Shown piece by piece: positions 51,821 to 60,825 of a stretch of 64,000 nt of DNA. Below the pieces are notes generated by a model. It did no database searches and was not told the DNA's origin. It saw only the letters and a list, made by a program, of their open reading frames with translations. The stretch comes from Aquimonas sp041395245 (GTDB taxonomy: Bacteria > Pseudomonadota > Gammaproteobacteria > Xanthomonadales > Xanthomonadaceae): contig JAWLAY010000007.1 in NCBI GenBank assembly GCA_041395245.1, positions 62,001-126,000 on the forward strand. Reading direction: 5' to 3'. A program made the position numbers and the translations under genes. Positions within the stretch are counted from its first letter, which is position 1. Each line of letters begins with the position of its first letter.

Positions 51821-52209
51821 GCAGTCCATTCCGCTGGGTCGACAAGCAGGCGTTGTTGCTCCTGCATTCCGAAAGTCTTGCTGAGCACGGCGGACTGGTT
51901 GGCATGCGAGACGAAGGTTTACTGGATTCCGCACTGGCCCGCCCGTTGAATCTCGCAGCGTATGGTGCGCCAGACCTCGCCGATCTTGCGGCTATCTATG
52001 GTGTCGGACTGGCGAAGAATCATCCGTTTCTGGATGGCAATAAGCGTGCAGCCTTTCTGGCGGTCGGTCTGTTTCTGTACATCAATGGCTATCGTCTCCA
52101 GACTGATCAAGCAAGCGCGACGCATGCCATGCTCGCCGTCGCCGCCGGGGAATTGGACGAGGCCGAGTTTGCCGGGTGGCTGCGCGCCCACATCGCCCCT
52201 CGTGGCTGA
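51817..52209 (+). CDS. Fic/Doc family toxin (death-on-curing)
   Basis: The 130-residue protein has the Doc-type Fic motif HPFLDGNKRAAF (about 69-80), with the catalytic histidine and the phosphate-binding GNKR. The upstream helix reads ALLLLHSESLAEHGGLVGMRDEGLLDSALARP, here split by a turn after GG. Phage P1 Doc phosphorylates elongation factor Tu. Length matches Doc (126). The partner is an AbrB/MazE-type antitoxin rather than the Phd type. Both genes look intact. Confidence 0.9.
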   Translation: MSSPFRWVDKQALLLLHSESLAEHGGLVGMRDEGLLDSALARPLNLAAYGAPDLADLAAIYGVGLAKNHPFLDGNKRAAFLAVGLFLYINGYRLQTDQASATHAMLAVAAGELDEAEFAGWLRAHIAPRG

Positions 52210-52326
52210 TCCGCGCCGCGCCATTTCGCTCGCCGCGCTCTGCTAGCCTGTGTGCTTCCTGCTGCCGCCATTGCCCATGACCGTGACACGCGCACATTCC
52301 AATCTGATTTCGCCAGAGACCCGCCG

Positions 52327-52692
52327 ATGTACGTGACCGCGCGCGTATTGGGCATGCTGATCGGCTGGGCGTTGGTGCGTCATCCGGCGGGCGGCGTGAT
52401 CGGCTTTCTGTTGGGCTGGGCCATCGATGCAGGATGGTTCCGCAGCGCATCGAATGAAGGTCCGGCGCCGGATCGGTCGTACGTCTCCGATGATCCCTAC
52501 CGCCTGCTCGGCGTGCGTCACGATGCGCCCATGAGTGACATCGACCGCGCCTGGCGCAAGGCGATGTCGAAGGTGCATCCCGACCGCTTCGCCCGCGCCG
52601 ATGCGGCGACCCGCGCCAAGGCCGAGGCGCGCGCGCGCGCCATCAACGCGGCCTACGACGCCATCGTGGCCCAGCGCCAGGGCGCAGGCTGA
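52327..52692 (+). CDS. J-domain membrane protein (DjlA-like)
   Basis: The 121-residue protein starts at ATG 52327. A hydrophobic, glycine-rich N-terminal segment (about 8-40: VLGMLIGWALVRHPAGG, then VIGFLLGWAIDAGWF) would sit in the membrane. The C-terminal J-domain (about 56-118) reads DPYRLLGVRHDAPMSDIDRA and has the HPD tripeptide in SKVHPDRF needed to stimulate DnaK. The layout is that of DjlA without its central domain. It stands between the toxin pair and rraA, separated by 117 and 43 bp. Confidence 0.8.
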   Translation: MYVTARVLGMLIGWALVRHPAGGVIGFLLGWAIDAGWFRSASNEGPAPDRSYVSDDPYRLLGVRHDAPMSDIDRAWRKAMSKVHPDRFARADAATRAKAEARARAINAAYDAIVAQRQGAG

Positions 52693-52735
52693 ACCACGTC
52701 GGGCTATCCTGTGTGCTTTGAACAGGAGCGCGGCG

Positions 52736-53224
52736 ATGGACTGGAAAACCACTGATCTGTGTGACACCCATGGCGACGCGGTGCGCGTGCTGGAAGAACC
52801 GCTGTCGGATTTCGGTGGACGCCTTGCCTTCTGCGGCCCCGTGCACACCGTTCGCGCCTACGAGGACAACGGCAAGGTGCGTGAGGCATTGAGCGAAGCC
52901 GGGCAGGGCCGGGTCCTGGTGGTCGATGCCGGTGGCTCGATGAAGCGTGCCATGCTGGGCGACGAGTTGGGTGCGCTGGCCGAAAAAAACGATTGGGACG
53001 GCATTCTGATCTTCGGCTGCGTGCGTGACTCGGCAGCGCTCGCCGAACTGGATCTCGGCATCAAGGCAATGGGAACCTGTCCGCGCAAGACCGACAAGAC
53101 CGGGCAAGGCCTGCGCAACGTGCCGATCCGCATCGGTGGCGTGGACATCGTGCCCGGCGATTACCTCTACGCCGACGAGGACGGCGTCATCGTTTCCAGC
53201 AAGCGACTGCCTGACGCGGAATGA
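52736..53224 (+). CDS. rraA: RNase E activity regulator RraA
   Basis: The 162-residue protein MDWKTTDLCDTHGDAVRVLE continues with GRVLVVDAGGSMKRAMLGDELGALA and ILIFGCVRDSAAL. Together with GTCPRKTDKTGQG these are the signature of RraA. RraA trimers bind RNase E and reduce mRNA decay. Members of the wider family are 4-hydroxy-4-methyl-2-oxoglutarate aldolases, so that activity is a possible alternative. Start at ATG 52736 after an AGGAG site. A strong terminator hairpin follows. Confidence 0.92.
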   Translation: MDWKTTDLCDTHGDAVRVLEEPLSDFGGRLAFCGPVHTVRAYEDNGKVREALSEAGQGRVLVVDAGGSMKRAMLGDELGALAEKNDWDGILIFGCVRDSAALAELDLGIKAMGTCPRKTDKTGQGLRNVPIRIGGVDIVPGDYLYADEDGVIVSSKRLPDAE

Positions 53225-53235
53225 TCCGTCTGCCG

Positions 53236-53259
53236 AGGTGGCGGCAATCGCCGCCACCT
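53236..53259. terminator. hairpin between convergent genes
   Basis: A perfect 10-bp stem, AGGTGGCGGC/GCCGCCACCT, has a 4-nt loop. It lies between rraA (plus) and the secreted-protein gene at 53279 (minus), so it may serve both. There is no T-run. Confidence 0.55.
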
Positions 53260-53278
53260 GCCGCCACCTGCCGCGGCC

Positions 53279-54028
53279 TCACGGAATCGGATCTTCGAAC
53301 CCGTCCGAGTAGATGGTGTTGGTGAGCCATACCGCATCGACACTGTCGACGTAGAATGGTGATGCCCCGTTCACTAACGTGAAGAGTACGGCCCCGATGC
53401 CCTCGCCGGGAAAGCGATGGGGCTCGTCGCTGACCACCTCAAGACCGTCCATGGTGATGCTGACCGTGTCGGCATCCATGTCGTAGTAGAAGACGAAATA
53501 GTAGGCACGATTGGCGACATAAGGGCCAATTTCGGTGCATGACGTGCTCTGCGTACAGAAACTGACATCACCCGAGCTGGACAGGCGCAACTCGCCAAAG
53601 TCTTGCGCAGAGCTGATCGACTCGCGGAAGCGAACCCGGCGATCACTCAGGTTGGGCGTCCACAGTTGGAACCCTATGGCGAAGGTGCCTTCGTTGATTT
53701 CTGCATTGTCCAGCAGATCGAAACGGAGCGAACCGGTGCTGGTGCCCGCGCTGGTGCGCGAGATTTCCAGTGCATGATTGCTGACGCCGCCTTTGCCGAC
53801 ATCGCGCAAGGGCAAGGGCGCGGTCGCCTCGACAATGGTTCCTTGAACATAAATCGACACGTTGCTCGGTTGCCCAAGGCTGGCCCCACCGGTTCCCACG
53901 GCGCCCAACGGTTGATCTTCAAAATGCGCTTGCAGAAGGAAAATCGGTGTCGGCCCGCCGCCGCCCGCATGGGCGGACGAAGCAAGTAGCGCGCAGCAGG
54001 CAAGTGCCCGGACAAGGCAATGACGCAT
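53279..54028 (-). CDS. exported jelly-roll-like protein with DGFE tail (paralogue A)
   Basis: The 249-residue product has a signal peptide ending SAHAG. The mature N-terminus AHFEDQPLGAVGTGG, then GQPSNVS, matches the gene at 54296 (TTFEGQPLGPIGTGG, then GQPVSVS). Both continue with a beta-sandwich-like region with Asp-rich strands (YYDMDADTVSITMDGLEVV here, NFDLDARTVEIFVDGVLV there) and FYVDSVDAVWL. This recalls LamG/concanavalin-type lectin folds. It ends NTIYSDGFEDPIP, the DGFE tail also seen at 5069, 10245 and 54296. No binding site was recognised. Confidence 0.75.
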   Translation of the reverse strand: MRHCLVRALACCALLASSAHAGGGGPTPIFLLQAHFEDQPLGAVGTGGASLGQPSNVSIYVQGTIVEATAPLPLRDVGKGGVSNHALEISRTSAGTSTGSLRFDLLDNAEINEGTFAIGFQLWTPNLSDRRVRFRESISSAQDFGELRLSSSGDVSFCTQSTSCTEIGPYVANRAYYFVFYYDMDADTVSITMDGLEVVSDEPHRFPGEGIGAVLFTLVNGASPFYVDSVDAVWLTNTIYSDGFEDPIP

Positions 54029-54295
54029 CGGAAAGCTCCCGAGTGGATGGGCGAACTAGTGCAACCCAATCGGCGTCATGTGGGCTTCAAATGAGATCAA
54101 CGATTGATCAACAAGCATCGTCTGAGCGATCAATCGGCGATCAAAGCGTGATGGCAATCACGAATGTTGACCGCTTATCGAGTCGAGCGATTCGCTGGAC
54201 CATCGCATTTCGGGAAGAGTCTGCGCACCCCTCGCCATTGCAAACACGGTTGATTTTTTCGCGCTCGATAGGCCATCGAGCGCACGACGTGAGCT

Positions 54296-55039
54296 TCACG
54301 GGGGCGGCGTTTCGAATCCGTCGGAAAACAGGGTGATCGGCGGGTAGTAGGTCACCCTTAGATTGTCGACATAGGTGGGACCGGTGGTCGAACGATCAAT
54401 ACCCAATCGTACCGAGCCGATACCCAGCGGCCCTCCATATGTCGGGCTTGCGGGTCGCACCAGGACTCCGTCGACGAATATCTCGACGGTTCGGGCGTCG
54501 AGATCAAAATTCAACGCGAGGTCCAGCGTCTCACCGTCGTTGTAGGTGCCGAGGCTTGCCAACGCCGTGACTGAATCCGACCAGTTGAGATTGCCGGACT
54601 CGGCGATGGTCAGCGATCCCCAGTCCGCTGCTGCACCGTTGTTTTCCCGGATGTAAAGCACAAATCTCGCGCCTGTTGGCTGAAATAGAGCCACTTCCAC
54701 CACCACATTGCCGTCTCCGAGTTCGGCGTCGCCCGGAAACTCGAACACGGCAAATCCGGCACTGGATGAGGCGTCATGATCGATTTCCAGCGCGCGGTTG
54801 ATGCCGCGAAGGGCAGGGAAGGTCTGTTCCACGACGGTGGCCGTAATCACGCTGGAGACGCTGACCGGCTGCCCGGGACCGCCGGTGCCAATCGGCCCCA
54901 GCGGCTGGCCTTCGAACGTTGTGTTCAATACGGGGAAGCTGGGCAGTGCTCCCGCCTGCAGCATGGCGGGCCAATGCAGACAGCTGCATAAGATCACGAG
55001 CGCGGTTGACCAACGCGGTAGACGCAGGGGCTTGATCAT
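54296..55039 (-). CDS. exported jelly-roll-like protein with DGFE tail (paralogue B)
   Basis: The 247-residue product starts at ATG 55039 after an AAGGAA site, with a signal peptide ending MLQAG. It is a tandem paralogue of the gene at 53279: the N-terminal FEGQPLGPIGTGG block, the FDLDARTVEIFVDG strand and YVDNLRVTYY are shared. It ends ITLFSDGFETPPP. The 267 bp between the two genes contain several GATCAA/TTGATC elements (near 54090-54150) that may be regulatory; otherwise nothing is seen there. The role is unknown; a surface or extracellular lectin-like protein is an inference. Confidence 0.75.
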   Translation of the reverse strand: MIKPLRLPRWSTALVILCSCLHWPAMLQAGALPSFPVLNTTFEGQPLGPIGTGGPGQPVSVSSVITATVVEQTFPALRGINRALEIDHDASSSAGFAVFEFPGDAELGDGNVVVEVALFQPTGARFVLYIRENNGAAADWGSLTIAESGNLNWSDSVTALASLGTYNDGETLDLALNFDLDARTVEIFVDGVLVRPASPTYGGPLGIGSVRLGIDRSTTGPTYVDNLRVTYYPPITLFSDGFETPPP

Positions 55040-55196
55040 CTGGGATTCCTTGGAGAGACCGATCCGAGGCGTCCATTGCATTCGCAGCGCGTTCGCAAGG
55101 GGTATCAGTGCACTCAGCAGATGATCAGAAAGTGCTCAATGCATTGATTTAGAGGGGAATATCGACCAACAAGAGGGTTGCTTCGCGCGCCGAGCA

Positions 55197-58037
55197 TCAA
55201 AACGCGCTGCTGGGTTGCGCGGCAAGCGAATTGGCATCGACATCGGCGGGGAGTGGGCCGCGTTCGCCGCTGCGGAGCCTTGCCCATTGCGCCGCGAGGG
55301 CGTAGCCGCGTTGCTCGGCGCTTGCCGCGAGCATGCGCAGATGTAGCGTGTCATTGTTCAGCGCGGCGTCGAGCATGTCGGCCTGCAGCGTCAGTTCCGG
55401 TGCCTGCAGATCGGTCAGATCGGCGTCGAGATCGCGCAACGCCTGTCGCGCCCCTTGCAGGTCCGCGCTGGCGATCAGCAGTTCCACCTCGGTCAGACCG
55501 GCGCGCACCAGATCGCGCCGATCCTGCTGTCCGCTGCGTTGCCATTCGCGACGCACCAGCCGGACCCGTGCCAATGCCTCGGCGCGCTGCGCGGGCTGGC
55601 GCGCCATCGATCGAGCCTGCCTGACGCGGACGAGATGTACCCAATCCTGTTGCCCTGCCGAGGCGAAGCCCTTTTCGGCGGCCAACAACTGCGCTTCCGC
55701 AGCGGCGTGATCACCGCGTACCTCGTACCAGCGCGCCCACGCCAAGGCGATTCGCGCATCGTCATGGCTGGCCAAACGACTCCGGTAGGGTTGCAGGCGC
55801 TCGAGTTCGCTGCGCGCGCGGGCGAGATCGCCCGCGGCGAGCAGTAGTTCCGCCGCCTGCACGGTTGCGCGACTGGCCCAGACATAGGCTTGCGCGTGCA
55901 TGAAGTGCGTGTTGGCCTGCAGTATCAGATGTAGCGCAGTGGCGTGGTCGTCAAGGCGCTGCTCGATGATCGCCTGGTTGTATTGGGCACGTCCCAACTC
56001 GGCGCGATCCGCCACGTCCTCGGCGATCGCGACTGCCTCGCGATACAACTCTCTGGCTCTTGCCAGTCGACCGCGGCGTGACTCGATTCCACCCAGGTTG
56101 GTGAGATTGACCAGCTCGCCGCGCCGATCACCGCTGTCGGCAAACAACTGCCGTGCATGAAGAATCCGCGCCTCGGCTTCGTCATAGCGAGACTGCAAGG
56201 CCAGACGCATGCCGAGACTGGTCAGCACCGAGGCGATGCGCACCCTATCAGCGCTCAGCTCGGCCTGTGCCAAGGCGGCTTGCAAGGCATCCTGGCTGCC
56301 GTCGGCATCGCCCAGCAGGGCGAGCTGAGCACCGAGCGCGAGTTGCAGCTCGCTGAGCGAACGCGGGTCCGCCTGCTGGATGGCCAGTGGCAGCGCCTGA
56401 TCAAGCACGGCACGCGCCGCCTTGGGATCGCCACGGCGGCTGAGCATCAGGCTGTACTCGTAGCTGGCCTGATGCATGATCCGCCAGGCACCCTGCGCTT
56501 GGGCTTGTGCAATCAGCTCGGGATAGCCACCGATCGGTTCGTTCTGTTCGACGCCCAGCGCCACACTGCGCAAGCGTAGCAAGCGCGTATCCAGTCGCGT
56601 GTCCGGCAGCGGGTCGAGCCATTCGCGCAGCGTGTCCAGTGCGCCCTGTCGGCGCAGCTCATCGGCGAGCAGCAGGCGCCAGTGCTGCGCGGCCAACGGT
56701 GGCATGCGGGCGATCTGCGCCGCCAGTGCGGCGCGCAGGGTCGCCTGGGCGCTGGCGTCCGTCGCGTCGACACGCCATTGCGCGAACAATGCGGCAGGCT
56801 GACGCAGCAGTTCGGGCGACAGTTCGTTCAACAGCGCATGCACGAGTCGATGTTCGCCCCGCGTCAGCGCGGTGGATACGCGCAACAAAGCGGCTTCCGA
56901 ATCACTGGGTTCGCGCCGCAGCCATTGCGCCAGCGGATCGTCCGGTCCGATCGGTGCGCCCTGCTGAATCAACACCAGGAAGCGCTCGAACGCCGCCGCC
57001 CGCTCGTCCAGAGCGCTCCGCAACGGCCCTTCCGGCGCGAGCGCGGCCAACCCGGACCAGTCACCCTGACGCATCAACAACTGACGCAGCGAAACGCGCA
57101 GCAATGGATTGCCGGGATCGTCGTGCAACAGCGATTGCCAGGCCTGCTTGGCGTCGTCGAAGCGCTCGTCGGCTTCCGCAGCCAGTGCCGATCGCCATAG
57201 TCGGCGTGCTGCCGCCTGCGTCGGCCACCGCGCATCCAGCCCGACTTCCTGGCGGTCGGAGATCGCCTGCACAGCGGTCAAAAGTTGATCCAGGTCCTGC
57301 CAGCAGTGCGCTGGCCGCAGCTCGCCCTCCGTACTGGCCGATTCGGACGGCGTGCGATACAGACGCCAGAACAGATTGGCGCCATGGACCTGCAAACGAA
57401 GTAGCGGCAGTGCCGGGTCCTGATCGTCACTGCGGAGGTCGGTTTCCCAACGCAGGACATGCTCGACCAGCGGCAGCATGTCCTGTGCCGGAGCCGATGG
57501 ATCGCCCTCGCTCAGCCACACCCACTGCAGTGGCGGCGCGCCACCGCGCGCAGGTCCGAAACGATCATGAAGCCCCAGCCATAGTGCGGCCAGCATAAGC
57601 AGTACGATCGCCGCACCGGACCAGCGCACCCGCGGGTAGCGCTGCGCGACGGCCGCTTCCGCCGTGGCGTGCACGACCGGAGGCGGATTGGATGGCGCCG
57701 GTTCGGCAACAGGCTCCGCCGAGCCGTCGTGCTGTTGTGTCTCGGCGATCCATCGATAGCCACGCCGATGCCGGGTTTCGATGAACCGCGATGGCTGGGC
57801 GCTGTCGCCCAGCGCGATGCGCAGATCGCGAATGGTTTGCGGCAGGACATTGCGCGACAGCGCGGAATGCCCCCACACCGCGTCGATGATGTCGTCCTGG
57901 GCGGTCAACGCTGGCGCACGCTGGATCAGGAACAGCAGCAGCGCATAGGCCTTTGGACGCAGGTTGACCGGCCCCTCCGGGCCGATCAGGCGGCCCTGTT
58001 CGGTATCGAGTTCAAATCCATTGAAGAGATAGCGCAT
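55197..58037 (-). CDS. CadC-like membrane transcription regulator: winged helix, transmembrane segment, TPR sensor
   Basis: The 946-residue protein starts at ATG 58037. The N-terminal OmpR/PhoB-type winged helix (about 1-98) reads FNGFELDTEQGRLIGPEGPV, then LRPKAYALLLFLIQRAP and SRFIETRHRRGYRWI. A linker leads to one transmembrane helix (about 146-166). The remaining 780 residues are alpha-helical repeats with TPR-like periodicity in the periplasm. Like CadC and ToxR it lacks a receiver domain and should act on DNA from the membrane. Its targets are unknown; the adjacent DGFE-tailed secreted proteins, on the same strand downstream, are candidates. Confidence 0.85.
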   Translation of the reverse strand: MRYLFNGFELDTEQGRLIGPEGPVNLRPKAYALLLFLIQRAPALTAQDDIIDAVWGHSALSRNVLPQTIRDLRIALGDSAQPSRFIETRHRRGYRWIAETQQHDGSAEPVAEPAPSNPPPVVHATAEAAVAQRYPRVRWSGAAIVLLMLAALWLGLHDRFGPARGGAPPLQWVWLSEGDPSAPAQDMLPLVEHVLRWETDLRSDDQDPALPLLRLQVHGANLFWRLYRTPSESASTEGELRPAHCWQDLDQLLTAVQAISDRQEVGLDARWPTQAAARRLWRSALAAEADERFDDAKQAWQSLLHDDPGNPLLRVSLRQLLMRQGDWSGLAALAPEGPLRSALDERAAAFERFLVLIQQGAPIGPDDPLAQWLRREPSDSEAALLRVSTALTRGEHRLVHALLNELSPELLRQPAALFAQWRVDATDASAQATLRAALAAQIARMPPLAAQHWRLLLADELRRQGALDTLREWLDPLPDTRLDTRLLRLRSVALGVEQNEPIGGYPELIAQAQAQGAWRIMHQASYEYSLMLSRRGDPKAARAVLDQALPLAIQQADPRSLSELQLALGAQLALLGDADGSQDALQAALAQAELSADRVRIASVLTSLGMRLALQSRYDEAEARILHARQLFADSGDRRGELVNLTNLGGIESRRGRLARARELYREAVAIAEDVADRAELGRAQYNQAIIEQRLDDHATALHLILQANTHFMHAQAYVWASRATVQAAELLLAAGDLARARSELERLQPYRSRLASHDDARIALAWARWYEVRGDHAAAEAQLLAAEKGFASAGQQDWVHLVRVRQARSMARQPAQRAEALARVRLVRREWQRSGQQDRRDLVRAGLTEVELLIASADLQGARQALRDLDADLTDLQAPELTLQADMLDAALNNDTLHLRMLAASAEQRGYALAAQWARLRSGERGPLPADVDANSLAAQPSSAF

Positions 58038-58164
58038 GTGCGCAGTGTAAGGGCTGCGCACGGCGACCACGTGTCGCCACACGGCTCCGGATTGTTCGTC
58101 GGAACGTGGCGATCTCGTCGTCTCAACCGCATCGCGGTAGTGCCGCTGAGGGTCCTACCAGGCC

Positions 58165-59148
58165 TTACACGTTCGCCGCAAACCGGATCGCCTCCATGCG
58201 CTGCGCCGCGGTCTGATATTCGTTGACCATCCGTTCGATCAACTGCTGCACGCTCGGGATGTCGTGAATGCCGCCAACGCCCTGCCCGGCGCCCCAGATG
58301 TCCTTCCAGGCCTTGGCGTCGGTGTTGCCGCCGGAACCGAAATCCATCTTGCTCTTGTCGGCTTCCGGAAGATTGTCCGGGTCCATACCCGCCCGCGCGA
58401 TGCTGGGCTTCAGGTAGTTGCCTTTGACGCCGGTGAACAGCGAGCTGTAGACGATGTCCTCGGCGCGGCTGTCGACCAGCATCTGTTTGTAGTCCGCCAC
58501 GGCATGCGCTTCCTGGGTGGCGATGAAGCGCGTACCCAGATAGGCGAGATCGGCACCGAGCGCTTGCGCGGCAAAGATGTCGGCGCCGCTGGCCATCGCA
58601 CCGGAAAGCAGGATCGTGCCTTGATAGAACTCGCGAATCTCGCGCAGCAACGCAAAGGGACTCAGCGCACCGGCATGCCCACCGGCACCGACACAGACCG
58701 CGATCAGGCCATCCACGCCCTGCTCGGCGGCTTTCTCTGCGTGCCGTCGGCTGATCACATCGTGGAAGACCACGCCGCCGTAGCTGTGCACCGCCTGCAC
58801 GACTTCTTTCGGCGGCGAAAGGCTGGTGATGATCACCGGCACCTGATGTTCGACCACCAGTTTGATGTCGTCGGCCAGTCGGTTGTTGCTGGCGTGCACG
58901 ATCAGATTGACGGCGAACGGCGCAATCGGTGCCTCGGGCCGCGCGACCTGCGCGGCGCTCAATTCGGACTTCAGTTGATGCAGCCATTCGTCCAGTTGTG
59001 CCAGCGGACGCGCATTCAACGAGGGAAAACTACCCACCACGCCCGCCTTGCACTGCGCGGCGACCAGTTCGGGGCGCGAGACCAGAAACATCGGCGAGCC
59101 CACCAGTGGCAGACGCAGACGACCTTGCAGAAGGGTGGGTATGGCCAT
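58165..59148 (-). CDS. nitronate monooxygenase-type FMN enzyme
   Basis: The 327-residue TIM-barrel protein has the 2-nitropropane dioxygenase pattern. The N-terminus IPTLLQGRLRLPLVGSPMFL, then AAQCKAGVVGSFPSLNAR, is typical. Phosphate-binding loops for FMN include VCVGAGGHAGALSPF (about 165-180) and LSGAMASGADIFAAQALGAD, and GTRFIATQEAHA lies near 218. The family oxidises propionate 3-nitronate or other nitronates, or reduces quinones; the substrate is not decided by sequence. It is separated by 20 bp from the alpha/beta hydrolase gene upstream and is probably co-transcribed. Confidence 0.85.
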   Translation of the reverse strand: MAIPTLLQGRLRLPLVGSPMFLVSRPELVAAQCKAGVVGSFPSLNARPLAQLDEWLHQLKSELSAAQVARPEAPIAPFAVNLIVHASNNRLADDIKLVVEHQVPVIITSLSPPKEVVQAVHSYGGVVFHDVISRRHAEKAAEQGVDGLIAVCVGAGGHAGALSPFALLREIREFYQGTILLSGAMASGADIFAAQALGADLAYLGTRFIATQEAHAVADYKQMLVDSRAEDIVYSSLFTGVKGNYLKPSIARAGMDPDNLPEADKSKMDFGSGGNTDAKAWKDIWGAGQGVGGIHDIPSVQQLIERMVNEYQTAAQRMEAIRFAANV

Positions 59149-59168
59149 GAACGAATCTCCGTGAAGGA

Positions 59169-60008
59169 TCAGGAAAGGCGGGCGAGGAAGTCCTCCACCG
59201 CCCGGTTGAACGCGTCGTTGTCGTCACCGGCCACCATGTGGCCAGCCTCGCGCACATCGATGCACTCGGCATCGGGAATGCGCTGCAGAAAGTCCTGCAC
59301 GCCTTGCTCGCTGACCAGATCACTGCGACCGCCGCGAACCAGCAGCGTCGGCACGCGAATCTGCTCCGCCGCGGCACACAATCGTGCGTAGGCAGGCTCG
59401 GGATCGGGCACGCGCTCGCCAAGCAGGAAGCGTGGGTCCCAATGCCAGCGCAGACGGCCATCGGGATGCAGACGAAGATTCCGCCGCAAGCCTTCGCTGG
59501 ACGCGGCGCGTTTGCGACCGGGCAGATACGCCGCCACGGCGTCAGCGGCTTCATCGAGCGTGGCAAATCCATCGCTGTGCGCCAGCATGAACTGCACGAT
59601 CTGCATCACGCCGTCGCGTTCGAGTCGGGGCACCACGTCCACCAGCACCAGCGCGCGCAACGCCGGGATGGGCGCTTCGCCCGCCGCCAGCATCGCGCTG
59701 AGCCCGCCGAGGGACGCGCCGACCAGCGCAGGCGGTTGTGGACACTGTGCGATGACGGCACGCACGTCGCCCGCGAAGGCATCGAAGCTGTAGTCGCCGT
59801 CTTCGCTCCAGGCGCTGTCGCCGTGTCCGCGCAAGTCGACGCTGATCACGCGCCGACCGGCGGCGGTCAGATCGCGCGCAGCGTGGCGCCAGGCATGTCG
59901 GGTTTGCCCGCCGCCATGTAGCAGGATCACTGGCATGGCCTGTTCAGGGCCGCCGACACTGGCGCTCAAACGAAGACCGGCGTGACCGGCAATGGACAGG
60001 GCGTGCAT
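59169..60008 (-). CDS. alpha/beta-hydrolase
   Basis: The 279-residue protein shows the oxyanion segment LLHGGGQTRHAW (about 29-40), the nucleophile elbow GASLGG (about 95-100, Ser), the acid in LVRGGRSDLV and the histidine in REAGHMVAGDD near 260. This is a full Ser-Asp-His triad. The region between the strands (VDVVPRLERDGVMQIVQFM) is a helical lid. The substrate is unknown: an ester hydrolase or C-C hydrolase is possible. It heads a two-gene unit with the FMN enzyme and faces away from the cupredoxin operon, with a 124-bp shared upstream region (60009-60132). Confidence 0.85.
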   Translation of the reverse strand: MHALSIAGHAGLRLSASVGGPEQAMPVILLHGGGQTRHAWRHAARDLTAAGRRVISVDLRGHGDSAWSEDGDYSFDAFAGDVRAVIAQCPQPPALVGASLGGLSAMLAAGEAPIPALRALVLVDVVPRLERDGVMQIVQFMLAHSDGFATLDEAADAVAAYLPGRKRAASSEGLRRNLRLHPDGRLRWHWDPRFLLGERVPDPEPAYARLCAAAEQIRVPTLLVRGGRSDLVSEQGVQDFLQRIPDAECIDVREAGHMVAGDDNDAFNRAVEDFLARLS

Positions 60009-60132
60009 ACGGCGATGGTGGCGAGACGGACGTCAGGCGTCAATACGCAGACGTATGGAGGCTTGGATTCGCTTGCGCCGGCGACCGCTGTCCACGACAT
60101 TGCTCGTCATGGTCAGACAGGAGGACAGTTCG

Positions 60133-60825
60133 ATGACGGCAATCGTTGCGCGGCGATTGATGGCACCGGGAATCGTGGCGGCCTGTCTCGCCGTTGTTTC
60201 GCAGGCATATGCCTGGGATCTGCAGGGGCAGGTGACGATAAGCGCGCAGGGACGTGCCTTGCGCGCCAGTGAAGCGCAGGGGGTCGTCATCTACCTGCAG
60301 CCCGAGGCGCCCATACCACTCAGCCCCCCGCAGGAGCCGGTGCCAATCGTGACCGCCCGCAAGCAGTTCGTTCCGCGTGTGACGCCGGTGCTGCGCGGCA
60401 CCCAGGTGTTGTTTCCGAATCAGGACCCGATTCTGCACAACGCCTTTTCCAGTACGCCCGGCGCGGTGTTCGACGTGGGGCTTTACGGACAGGGCGAGCA
60501 GGGCACGCCGGTCACCCTGCAACAGCCGGGGTTGGTCAACGTGTTCTGCAATGTTCACCACAACATGCGTGCCTACGTGCTGGTTTTGGATACCCCCTAT
60601 TTTGTAAAACCCGATGCGCAGGGCCGCTTCGTGTTGCGCGATTTGCCTGCCGAGGGCGGCATGCTGCACGCTTGGCACGAACGCGCTGCGCCGTGGCAGA
60701 TGCGGATTGACGGGGCGGTGGAGACGCAGATGGACGTGACGCTGGAACTGACCCGACGCCGTCTGCCGGCGCATCTCAACAAGCTTGGCAAACCCTATCC
60801 GCGGAGCCATGACAATGCCTACTGA
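60133..60825 (+). CDS. periplasmic cupredoxin-like protein ('methylamine utilization' type)
   Basis: The 230-residue protein starts at ATG 60133 with a signal peptide ending QAYAWD. A carboxypeptidase-regulatory-like strand region (DLQGQVTISAQG) is fused to a cupredoxin fold. The conserved type I copper-site residues are visible: His in DPILHNAFS (about 101), and Cys, His and Met in VNVFCNVHHNMRAYV (about 137-151). A second beta domain follows (DAQGRFVLRDLPAEGG). Such proteins are often annotated as methylamine utilization proteins without evidence. The gene overlaps the receptor kinase by 11 bp, so it is likely a periplasmic partner or copper-dependent input for it. Confidence 0.82.
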   Translation: MTAIVARRLMAPGIVAACLAVVSQAYAWDLQGQVTISAQGRALRASEAQGVVIYLQPEAPIPLSPPQEPVPIVTARKQFVPRVTPVLRGTQVLFPNQDPILHNAFSSTPGAVFDVGLYGQGEQGTPVTLQQPGLVNVFCNVHHNMRAYVLVLDTPYFVKPDAQGRFVLRDLPAEGGMLHAWHERAAPWQMRIDGAVETQMDVTLELTRRRLPAHLNKLGKPYPRSHDNAY

